Origin: Lachnospiraceae bacterium UBA4381
Lineage (GTDB): Bacteria > Bacillota > Clostridia > Lachnospirales > Lachnospiraceae
NCBI GenBank assembly: GCA_002391105.1
Contig: DGRT01000176.1
Location: 14,642-30,863 of the forward strand
Reading direction: 5' to 3'
Length of the DNA stretch: 16,222 bases
In this document: piece after piece, positions 1 through 6,341 of the stretch
Layout: each line of letters starts with the position of its first letter
Numbering within the stretch: the first letter of the stretch is position 1
Notes under the pieces: model-generated
What the model was told of the DNA's origin: nothing
Databases searched by the model: none
Seen by the model: the letters and a program-made list of their open reading frames with translations, nothing else
Translations under genes and position numbers: made by a program

Positions 1-47
1 CCTACTTCACATCAGCAATTCCTGCTGCCTACTTCACATCAACAATT
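1..47 (-). repeat. 27-bp tandem duplication carrying the tadB stop codon
   Basis: The 20 bases at 1-20 and at 28-47 are identical except for one position, giving two copies with a 27 bp period. The tadB stop (29-31) lies in the second copy, and the first copy repeats the last codons and stop in the same frame. Reading through the stop would add eight residues and end in almost the same peptide (IADVK versus IVDVK). This looks like a recent slippage duplication. Confidence 0.75.
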
Positions 48-805
48 CTTTTTCCGAGATAATCAGCTAAAATATTCCCCATGAGAACCACTGTCATCAG
101 AATCCCGCCAACCATATTTCCATATAAGGGGGCAAGAAAATCCCCACCGGTCATTCCCAGAAAAAGAACTATTCCCGCCGGCATATAAGTCATGATCTGC
201 TGTTCCAGCTTCTTACCAGCCACCATAACCTCAAGCTCTGCGTCCAGCTCTATGTTTTCAACGATTCTTTTTACGGTGTCCTTGACGATCTGAACTGTAT
301 TTCCACCGGTCATCAATGTTATACATATGATTTCAATAAATTCATGAATCACGGGCTGTTCAAGATTATCTGCCATTTCCTTAAGCGCTTCTGACAAAGG
401 TCTGTTCAGCTTCAGTCTCTTTTCAAGCTGATTTAGTTCGCTAACTAACTGAGCGCTTTCCCCATATATTTCAAGTAGTTCATTTCTTGACAGGAGAATA
501 GCTCTCTCCATCGAACAGCCTGCTTCCAGTGCTCCCTGCATGGCACTCAACATATTTTTAAACTGATCAATCACATCATTTTTCTTTTCTTGTATTCTCT
601 TTTTTTGATCAAGCTTAAAAATATAGATTCCGAGAACTGCTGCCGGAATCATGCCAAATATGTTTCTATAGAAAATATATACAGCAGCACACATATATAA
701 AAATGCCTTCACTAGTCCGAGGAGCCGGTCACTAACTGTGAGCATATATATACTTTTGCTCCTCTTTGTCTTCCCTTTACTCCACCTGCTCCCTTTTCGC
801 TCCAC
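29..805 (-). CDS. tadB: TadB-like inner-membrane platform protein of a Tad/Flp pilus (T2SSF family)
   Basis: Probable inner-membrane platform subunit of a Tad pilus, which works with the TadA ATPase to assemble Flp pili. The 258-residue reading has a hydrophobic N-terminal zone (about residues 28-63), a helical cytoplasmic type II secretion F-like domain (about 75-195, with the typical GALEAGCSMERAI stretch near 91-103 and MTGGNT near 165-170), and two C-terminal membrane segments (about 205-220 and 231-250). It lies downstream of tadA, as in most tad loci, but after a roughly 200 bp spacer instead of the usual tight junction. The start is uncertain: GTG at 805 has a GGAG only 2 nt away, and the first ATG is at 745 (residue 21), where family similarity seems to begin. 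I infer the first 20 basic residues may not be translated. TadC versus TadB cannot be fully separated here; order favours TadB. Confidence 0.8.
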   Translation of the reverse strand: MERKGSRWSKGKTKRSKSIYMLTVSDRLLGLVKAFLYMCAAVYIFYRNIFGMIPAAVLGIYIFKLDQKKRIQEKKNDVIDQFKNMLSAMQGALEAGCSMERAILLSRNELLEIYGESAQLVSELNQLEKRLKLNRPLSEALKEMADNLEQPVIHEFIEIICITLMTGGNTVQIVKDTVKRIVENIELDAELEVMVAGKKLEQQIMTYMPAGIVLFLGMTGGDFLAPLYGNMVGGILMTVVLMGNILADYLGKRIVDVK

Positions 806-1007
806 AACTCCTTCCTTTCATTCCTCATACTTCCTTTCCGCACCACAATCCCGTCCTCTGATTCCACTTTCCTGCCACTCTGTTCCCGTTACAGAACACA
901 CGCCTGATTCAGCCCGGTACATCTATTCTTAAAAATGGAGCAGATGCCCGCCTGCTTAACCTAAGAGTGTACTATTTCAATTGACGCACTAATGCAAATA
1001 TTTCTAA
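806..1007. other. tadA-tadB spacer, purine-rich on the minus strand, possible weak attenuator
   Basis: This 202 bp gap separates two genes that usually abut. Its tadB-proximal half (about 806-900) is strongly purine-rich on the minus strand, with AGGAAG-like words resembling the tadZ-tadA spacer. A short hairpin with 5-bp arms (AGCAG 939-943 and CTGCT 952-956) is followed on the minus strand by a run of five T (931-935), which could be a weak terminator or attenuator lowering tadB expression. I see no convincing gene in it. Confidence 0.4.
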
Positions 1008-2495
1008 TCAACCAGGATATGTCTTCTGTTCAGCAACACTTAGTTCCATATTGCTACTATCTCCGTAGGTTTCTTGGAATCTATCCTGATAACTTTCTTG
1101 ATAGTTTTCTTTAACTCTATCCTGATAACTTTCCTGATAGCTTTCTTGATAACCTTCCTTATTGCTTTCCTGATAACCTTCCTGATTGCTTTCCTGATAA
1201 CCTTCCTGATTGCTTTCCCGATATCCTTCCTGATTGCTTTCCTGAAAACTCTCCTGAAATATTTCGAGAAGCCCGGCACTCTTTAGCTTACCTAGATTGA
1301 GAAGATCATTTATCTTTCTAAGTTCCCCGATCACTCTGTCCTTATTTCTGCCCGTTTCTTCAAATCTGCATAATTCTCTTGTGACGATTTCATCCTTTTC
1401 CACCCCAAGTACCTCCCTGATTTCAAGAACTCTCCTTGATCTGTCACGAAGTCTGCCAAGATGAACCACTATATCTATAGCGGATGCTATCTGCTGTCTC
1501 ACTGCTTTAAGTGGCAGATCAACTCCCATAAGCACCATCGATTCAAGTCTGAGAAGCATCTCGTGCGCCGAATTGGCATGCCCCGTGGAAAGACTACCAT
1601 CATGCCCTGTATTCATTGCCTGTAGCATATCTACCGCAGCCTCATCTCTGACTTCCCCGACTATGATCCTGTCAGGCCGCATGCGAAGGCTGCATCTGAT
1701 CAAATCCCGAATAGTTATCATATTCTTTCCTTCTACATTTGCATTCCGAGCCTCTAAACGTATAAGATTGGGTATCCCTCTGACCTTCAGCTCTGCAGAA
1801 TCCTCTATCGTTATTACGCGTTCTTCCGGTGGTATGTATTCTGTTAGTGCATTTAGGAAGGTAGTCTTGCCCGCTCCTGTTCCGCCAGATATAAAAATGT
1901 TATAGCCGGCTGCTACTAAGATTCCCAAAACATCAGCCATCTTTCTATCTATGGCTCCATATTCGATAAGCTTATCCATACCCATTATTTCCTTGGGGAA
2001 TTTTCTTATAGTAACTGCCGAGCCATCTACCGAAACTCCCTTCAGGACAACATTTACTCTGGAACCATCTTTGAGAATAATATCTACGATTGGACTTGAT
2101 TCATTTACCATTCGGTTTGCGCCGCCTACAATCTGCTGTATAACATTTGTAAGTCTCTCATTATCCTCAAATACCTTTTTCGATCTATATATACGACCTG
2201 CTCTTTCGTAGAATATATTGTCAGGTCCATTTATCATTATTTCCGTAATCGAATCATCTTCCAAAAGCTCCGAAAGAACATCCAGTCTTCTGATGGAATT
2301 AAAAAGCTCATTTTTCAATTCCAGCTTTTCTTTTAAAGGAACATAAAATGTACTGGTTTCTTCGAGAATACAACTGTCTATCAGACTGCTCACATCCTCA
2401 TCCCGTATGTCCCGTGACAGATCCAGACGCTCCATCACCGCATTTTTCACGCGCCCCCTTACAGAACTATCCATAACTATCGCCACCTGTCGCAT
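1008..2495 (-). CDS. tadA: TadA/CpaF-family pilus assembly ATPase with repeat-expanded C-terminus
   Basis: Hexameric secretion ATPase (GspE/VirB11 superfamily) that powers Tad pilus assembly at the inner membrane. Visible motifs: N-terminal helical domain (about 30-130, with LLEDDSITEIMING at 77-90), Walker A GGTGAGKTT (204-212), Asp box VITIEDSAEL (227-236), Walker B-like RIIVGEVRD (276-284) and the His box TGHDGSLSTGHANS (296-309). The conserved body ends near residue 410, a normal length for the family. After it comes an extra tail of about 85 residues, of which 413-480 are 17 tandem four-residue units, then a short unique end. The start ATG at 2495 has AGGAAG a few bases upstream; ATG at residue 8 is an alternative. 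It sits between tadZ and tadB, supporting the role. Function is secure; the tail's role is unknown. Confidence 0.93.
   Translation of the reverse strand: MRQVAIVMDSSVRGRVKNAVMERLDLSRDIRDEDVSSLIDSCILEETSTFYVPLKEKLELKNELFNSIRRLDVLSELLEDDSITEIMINGPDNIFYERAGRIYRSKKVFEDNERLTNVIQQIVGGANRMVNESSPIVDIILKDGSRVNVVLKGVSVDGSAVTIRKFPKEIMGMDKLIEYGAIDRKMADVLGILVAAGYNIFISGGTGAGKTTFLNALTEYIPPEERVITIEDSAELKVRGIPNLIRLEARNANVEGKNMITIRDLIRCSLRMRPDRIIVGEVRDEAAVDMLQAMNTGHDGSLSTGHANSAHEMLLRLESMVLMGVDLPLKAVRQQIASAIDIVVHLGRLRDRSRRVLEIREVLGVEKDEIVTRELCRFEETGRNKDRVIGELRKINDLLNLGKLKSAGLLEIFQESFQESNQEGYRESNQEGYQESNQEGYQESNKEGYQESYQESYQDRVKENYQESYQDRFQETYGDSSNMELSVAEQKTYPG
1056..1259 (-). repeat. 12-bp tandem repeat coding for the TadA tail
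   Basis: About 17 in-frame units of 12 bp encode the pattern aromatic/Asn-Gln-Glu-Ser/Gly. In the first part NQEG alternates with YQES or YRES, making a 24 bp higher-order unit; the last units are diverged (YQDR, VKEN, FQET, YGDS). Every change keeps the frame open. The product is a very hydrophilic, probably disordered or helical tail. Confidence 0.9.
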
Positions 2496-2517
2496 TTCTT
2501 CTTCCTGACACCAGATA

Positions 2518-2760
2518 TTTTCCTGACATCATTCCCTCCTGCTGACTTCTTTCCAATCTCAGCCCTTTTCTCTGACCTCGATCATTTACCCGACTCAATT
2601 CTCTTCCTGATTTCTTCCTGACCTCTGTCTTTTCCCCAACATAATTCTCTCCTTCTGACTTCTTCCTAACCTCAGCCCTTCTTTCCAACCTCAATAGTTT
2701 CCCTGACATCAATCTCTCTTTCTGACTTCTCTCTGACCTCAGCCATTTCCCCTCCGGACT
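2518..2760. repeat. Imperfect repeat array in the tadZ-tadA spacer
   Basis: On the plus strand, related units begin at about 2518, 2585, 2630, 2698 and 2746, each opening with TTT-CCC and followed by words like CTGACATCA, TTCTGACTTC and TGACCTCAGCC. The spacings are about 67, 45, 68 and 48 bp, so long and short units alternate in two copies of a roughly 115 bp super-unit. The array fills almost all of the 275 bp gap. On the minus strand it is purine-rich and happens to leave an open frame of 81 codons that runs into tadA. I see no promoter or terminator in it. Confidence 0.65.
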
Positions 2761-2770
2761 TACCGTTTCA

Positions 2771-3718
2771 TCAGTTTTCCTCCAGCCTCCATAAAAATCT
2801 TGTCATTACATCACTTCCTACATCCACATCAGGAACTTCAAGCTTTATCTCCTTTGTAATTACATTTCGAAGCCCCATCTCTTTAAGTATCCTGCCATGA
2901 ACCTCCAGCTTTCCAAGGGAAACCGCATCGTTTAATACCGGAACATACAGCTTGTCAAAAAGTGTCAGTATGCTCATGTCACAGATAGCAGCAGATCCTA
3001 TATCAAATACAATCGTTGTATAGCTCCTTAGCCCCAGCAACTGCTTTATAAGCTCCTCCATATCACTTAACAGAAGGTTATGCGAATCCATATAAGAACC
3101 GGATATTGTTAATCTGTGTAGCCCATTTTCGAGCACTATCTCGTTTCTAATAATCTGGTCCAGCTCAGGCACCCCTGACTTGATCTGATACAGGATGTTA
3201 CTATCTAATGAATTAATACTTTCAGAATAATCCTCCATTGCCACATATAGTCCGCCCCTCACCTCGTCTTCATTTGCCAGAGCTTTAGCCAGTCTGGTTT
3301 TTCCGCATCGTCCTATGGGAGAATAAACTCCAATCGTAGTGGCAAGCTTATTACTATCTTTGGGTTTCTCTACAATAATCTCTCTCAGCCGTTCGTAAAT
3401 ATGCCCCGCCTTCTGATATTTATACAGGCATATCAGTCCCTGCTCTGTAACTGTACAGTCGCCTCCATCCCTGTATTCTGAAAGCATTACAACTCTTACA
3501 TCAGAAATTGTGACACCCCTTTCACTTACTTCACAGCCGGTTATATCATCTGTCAAAACCACATCCAGATCCCGGGTTTTCAGGTAGTCCTCGACTCCCT
3601 TCATATTGGAAAATGCTATCACCTGCATCCCTGTGTCCTTAAACCTTGCGGCGTAGTCCATCATTGCAGCAGCGTAGCCCACATCCTTATCCGAGATGCC
3701 TACCTTGTAGGTCTGCAT
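2771..3718 (-). CDS. tadZ: TadZ/CpaE-like MinD-family ATPase of the Tad pilus
   Basis: Likely polar localisation factor for the Tad secretion machine. The N-terminal part (about 1-115) looks like an atypical receiver domain, as in TadZ/CpaE, with VVLTDD near 53-58 in the position of the phospho-acceptor strand. A MinD/ParA-type P-loop domain follows: the loop at about 132-141 ends in GRCGKT, keeping the GK[T] core but lacking the usual first 'signature' lysine of deviant Walker A motifs. A Walker B-like VFDIG lies near 237-241. The start ATG is supported by an AGGAGG seven bases upstream. It is the first tad gene in the window and follows a terminator at 3842-3876, so its promoter should lie in 3719-3841, where I see no clear consensus. 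Family assignment is firm from the domains and the tadA neighbour; polar placement is inferred from characterised relatives. Confidence 0.85.
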   Translation of the reverse strand: MQTYKVGISDKDVGYAAAMMDYAARFKDTGMQVIAFSNMKGVEDYLKTRDLDVVLTDDITGCEVSERGVTISDVRVVMLSEYRDGGDCTVTEQGLICLYKYQKAGHIYERLREIIVEKPKDSNKLATTIGVYSPIGRCGKTRLAKALANEDEVRGGLYVAMEDYSESINSLDSNILYQIKSGVPELDQIIRNEIVLENGLHRLTISGSYMDSHNLLLSDMEELIKQLLGLRSYTTIVFDIGSAAICDMSILTLFDKLYVPVLNDAVSLGKLEVHGRILKEMGLRNVITKEIKLEVPDVDVGSDVMTRFLWRLEEN

Positions 3719-3841
3719 TCATTCGCCTCCTTTCCCGAAGTGAGTGTAGATAAAGGATAGCAAACCGTCATCTGCTCAATCTATGCTGAAAATGCTACAT
3801 TATGTTTCTTTTCAAAATCCTTCAAAACCTGTCATTTCCGC

Positions 3842-3876
3842 ATAATAAAAAAAGGAGAAGAACAACATCTTCTCCT
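3842..3876 (-). terminator. Rho-independent terminator
   Basis: On the minus strand a 9-bp perfect stem (arms 3868-3876 and 3853-3861, AGGAGAAGA/TCTTCTCCT) with a 6-nt loop runs into a tract of seven or more T. It lies 44 nt after the stop of the broken small gene at 3921-4153 and before tadZ, so it separates that unit from the Tad genes. Confidence 0.8.
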
Positions 3877-3920
3877 CCCGAAAAAACAAAACACAACATA
3901 TACTTCTTATATTGCAAATA

Positions 3921-4153
3921 TCAATTCTTATATTCTGTTTTTACTCTGACGCTATATGACATAGTCTGAAATATCATGACGAAAAAGCCAAAATAAAAGC
4001 TACAAAAGCTAGCATTTTCCGGCTTGATTCGACACAGTGCACAAAACACTTTGTCTATATTTTTTTCGCTGATCGCAGCATTTGAAAACTTGTAAACGAC
4101 CTTATGTTTACCGTTTTCTGCTGTTTTGTGGTCTATGCCACATTTTTAATCAT
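3921..4153 (-). pseudogene. Small CxxC protein gene with a one-base frameshift near its start
   Basis: I do not recognise this protein. The minus strand has 74 sense codons without a stop (4145 to 3924) ending in TGA at 3921-3923, with mixed codon use that looks coding. No in-frame ATG lies at its head. However, an ATG at 4151-4153, preceded by GGGAG at good spacing, reads ATG ATT AAA AAT and then stops after six codons. One extra A in the five-A run would join it to the long frame and give a 77-residue protein. The product would have a CxxC with a third Cys (VFCALC...ASFC), an aromatic stretch near the middle-to-end and a basic end. A good terminator follows by 44 nt. It may be a decayed gene, a sequencing error in an A-run, or a slippage site. 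Confidence 0.45.
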
Positions 4154-4208
4154 AACGCTCTCCCAGCCCTATCTAATTAAAATAAGGACATACACTATTT
4201 TTAAAGGA

Positions 4209-4316
4209 CTATAATTTAATGATGGTAATTACACCGTAATCCTCAGATTCCTTTGCTTTCCTCTCATTAAGCAAATCATCCGCCGAAAATGCTTTGGGTT
4301 CACTATCTATATCATA
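4209..4316 (-). pseudogene. Orphan coding-like fragment after the kinase terminator
   Basis: A stretch of 35 sense codons ending in TAG reads as a plausible C-terminal protein end (about SADDLLNERKAKESEDYG then VITIIKL). It follows the kinase terminator directly and has no ATG or ribosome site. The open frame extends upstream through the terminator only by chance, with AT-rich codons. It may be a leftover of a deleted gene; chance cannot be excluded. Confidence 0.25.
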
Positions 4317-4340
4317 AAATAATAACAAAACACAAAATAA

Positions 4341-4370
4341 TAAAAGGGCATCACAGTGACGCCCTTTTAT
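4341..4370 (-). terminator. Terminator of the hybrid histidine kinase (possibly bidirectional)
   Basis: The hairpin AAAAGGGC-A-TCAC / GTGA-C-GCCCTTTT has a one-base loop and a single A:C mismatch. It is flanked by A on one side and T on the other, so it could work both ways; on the minus strand it ends in TTTTATTATTTTG. It starts 46 nt after the kinase stop codon. Confidence 0.85.
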
Positions 4371-4416
4371 AATACTATCATTGCTATGAATCACCGGATC
4401 CCCGCTTCTCCGGTAA

Positions 4417-6180
4417 TTAATCCTTCTTATCAATATACTTATTGAGTGTATCAACAACATCATTCAGATTATATGGCTTTGCGATATAGTCATCCAACTG
4501 ATTCTGCATGATACGCTCCTTGTCACCAAACATGGCTCTTGCAGTTACTGCAATGATCGGAAGACGTGGCTTACGGTTCTGAGTCTCTATCTTTCTGATT
4601 TCCTGAGTAGCAGCTATTCCATCCATTATAGGCATCTGCACATCAAAGAGAGCCGCATCGTAGCTTTTCTCCTTGTAAAGTTCAACTGCCTTTTCACCAT
4701 TTTCAGCGATATCGTATGAGAAGCCTGCCATACCGAGAAGCTTACCGATAACCTGCTGATTAACAGGCTCATCCTCTGCAACAAGAATACGAGCATTCTT
4801 TCCATTTGCATTATTGATAGAGTAAAGTGCCGGATCATCCTTTTGGGTTTCTTCCTGTACTGCTTCTGCTGCCTTAACAACCTTAACAGGAATCTCAGCA
4901 ATAAAGGTAGAACCAATTCCTTCCTTACTCTGAACTGAAATCGTACCATTCATCAGCTCTGTTATCTGCTTGGATATAACCAGTCCAAGTCCGGAGCCGC
5001 CGTATCTACGTGTATCCGAGCCATCTACCTGCGAGAATCTGACAAACAGCTTACTCATGTTAGAATCCGAGATACCAATACCTGTATCAGCAACTGCCAT
5101 ACGAAGTCTGATCATATCATCAGTATCATCTATAGCAGCGATCTTTACTCTTACTCCACCATCTGAAGTGAACTTGATGGCATTTGAAAGCAGACAGTTA
5201 AGTACCTGCTGTATTCTCTGTCCATCTGCACGAACCAGCTTTGGAATGTTGTTACCAAAGGATAGATCGAGGTCGATATTCTTACCGTTTGCTGCAGGAA
5301 CATGAGCTGCAACCGTTTCTTCGATAGCGGCCTTTATATCACAGATTTCTTCCTTAATCTTATACTTACCAGCCTCCAGCTTACTGATGTCAAGGATATC
5401 ATTTATAAGTCTCAGTAAGTTATCAGCACAGTTCTTTGCTGTAATAAGATTGTCTCTGTAATCAGCCTGAAGATCATCAGCCATAAGTGTAAGCTGAATC
5501 ATACCCAGGATACCATTGATAGGTGTACGGATCTCATGACTCATATTTGCCAGGAACTCTGCCTGAGTCTTGTAGGCTGCATTTGCATCTGTAATGGCAC
5601 GGGACAGCTTAGCCTCTGTTTCCTTCTGCTCAGTAACATCGATAACAACCATGTTAATGTAATCAGCCTCTGACTTATACATAACCGTATTGAATACCTT
5701 GCCAAGCTTTTCCATGGTTATCTCAACATCCATCAGGTCTCCCTCTTTGGTTCCTGAGTTGTTGTATGCCTTGAACCATGCATTTATATCCTGAAGAGTT
5801 TCATTATGGCTGTCTCCCAGCACTTTACCTACAAATGCTTCTCTATCGAGATTGAAGTAATCTCCAAATGTGTTATTGGCATCTTCCACCTGATAACCCA
5901 TTACATCTCCGGCAGGATCTATAAGTATCTTTGCCTGAGCGAAACCTATAGGCAGATTCTTGAAAAGCTTTCTATACTTATCACTCTGAGTTTTCTCCTG
6001 CGCCCTTTCAGAACCATTACTCATTACAAAAAATACACATCCTGCAGCAGCCAGAATAAGGATTATACCTACTACAAGCATGCTCTTTGCCAGGATTACT
6101 CCCACTATACCAAACACTGCAACTATTGCTGCGCTGATTATAGCAAGCAATTTAGGGTCCATCTTTCTTAGCTTATCCAT
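4417..6180 (-). CDS. Membrane hybrid sensor histidine kinase with C-terminal receiver
   Basis: Sensor kinase that would autophosphorylate on His and pass the phosphate to its own receiver. From the chosen ATG (587 residues): two membrane segments (about 11-31 and 35-53) with almost no external loop, a PAS-like domain (about 70-185, ending in the typical VIDVTEQKETEAKL), a HisKA domain with phospho-acceptor His215 in FLANMSHEIRTP, an HATPase domain (N-box Asn333, DTGIGI 365-370, GGSGLGL 394-400), and a receiver (465-582) with acidic residues E469/D470, phospho-acceptor D513 in LFDVQMP and K568. The start at 6180 is preferred because GGGGAG lies six bases upstream; GTG at 6207 and ATG at 6198 are longer options. 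No response regulator with an output domain is nearby, so the partner and signal are unknown. Lack of an external domain suggests a membrane or cytoplasmic cue. Confidence 0.92.
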   Translation of the reverse strand: MDKLRKMDPKLLAIISAAIVAVFGIVGVILAKSMLVVGIILILAAAGCVFFVMSNGSERAQEKTQSDKYRKLFKNLPIGFAQAKILIDPAGDVMGYQVEDANNTFGDYFNLDREAFVGKVLGDSHNETLQDINAWFKAYNNSGTKEGDLMDVEITMEKLGKVFNTVMYKSEADYINMVVIDVTEQKETEAKLSRAITDANAAYKTQAEFLANMSHEIRTPINGILGMIQLTLMADDLQADYRDNLITAKNCADNLLRLINDILDISKLEAGKYKIKEEICDIKAAIEETVAAHVPAANGKNIDLDLSFGNNIPKLVRADGQRIQQVLNCLLSNAIKFTSDGGVRVKIAAIDDTDDMIRLRMAVADTGIGISDSNMSKLFVRFSQVDGSDTRRYGGSGLGLVISKQITELMNGTISVQSKEGIGSTFIAEIPVKVVKAAEAVQEETQKDDPALYSINNANGKNARILVAEDEPVNQQVIGKLLGMAGFSYDIAENGEKAVELYKEKSYDAALFDVQMPIMDGIAATQEIRKIETQNRKPRLPIIAVTARAMFGDKERIMQNQLDDYIAKPYNLNDVVDTLNKYIDKKD

Positions 6181-6241
6181 AACATCTCCCCTTCTCATTA
6201 TTACCACGAGTCTCCCCGCGAAACATCATATTCCCAATATT

Positions 6242-6283
6242 CTATAGCTTTATCCCATAGTGCTATAGTTTTATTTCCGAACT
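6242..6283 (-). repeat. 21-bp direct repeats upstream of the histidine kinase
   Basis: On the minus strand two copies of a 21 bp unit start with CTATAG and contain GGGA at the same offset; about 14 of 21 positions match (CTATAG on the plus strand at 6242-6247 and 6263-6268). A further TTATAG-like word lies just upstream. The spacing equals two helical turns, as expected for a dimeric regulator. They lie 60-105 bp ahead of the kinase start. No good -35 box accompanies them. Confidence 0.35.
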
Positions 6284-6341
6284 ATAAAGTCAAAAGATAT
6301 TCTACCACAGATATCTGACTAGTGAAAGCCTTATTTGGTAT

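Larger units (their letters stand above)
3719..4416. other. 698-bp region without an intact gene
   Basis: From right to left it holds the kinase terminator (4341-4370), an orphan coding-like fragment (4209-4316), the frameshifted small CxxC gene (3921-4153), a second terminator (3842-3876) and the tadZ leader with its strong ribosome site. It is more AT-rich than the flanking genes. I see no tRNA, recombinase, terminal repeats or known riboswitch fold. Confidence 0.6.

Noticed and set aside
738..932. Plus-strand frame opposite the tadB start and spacer
   Set aside because: Ser/Pro/Leu-rich translation of pyrimidine-rich DNA with no ribosome site; complementary to the purine-rich spacer.
1040..1286. 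Long open frames in other phases and on the opposite strand over the tadA repeat, one basic (KAIRKVI repeats) and one hydrophobic (FLIAFLIT repeats)
   Set aside because: A 12-bp repeat without a stop in one phase stays open in all phases; the tadA frame is the one joined to a conserved ATPase body.
2467..2712. 81-codon frame in the tadZ-tadA spacer overlapping the tadA start
   Set aside because: It is made of the purine-rich repeat array, has highly biased Lys/Arg/Glu content and no recognisable domain; most likely a by-product of the repeats.
3950..4208. Possible riboswitch or structured RNA before tadZ
   Set aside because: I found no conserved core of the common classes (c-di-GMP, SAM, T-box and others); the signal there is better explained by a small coding frame.
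4317..4463. Upstream extension of the orphan fragment into the kinase 3' end
   Set aside because: It runs through the terminator hairpin and antisense-like codons of the kinase frame; only the part from 4316 to 4209 looks coding.
6308..6317. CAGATATCTG palindrome after the YfhO gene as a terminator
   Set aside because: Ten bases with no loop and no T-tract; too short to act as a terminator, so the end of the YfhO transcript stays unassigned.
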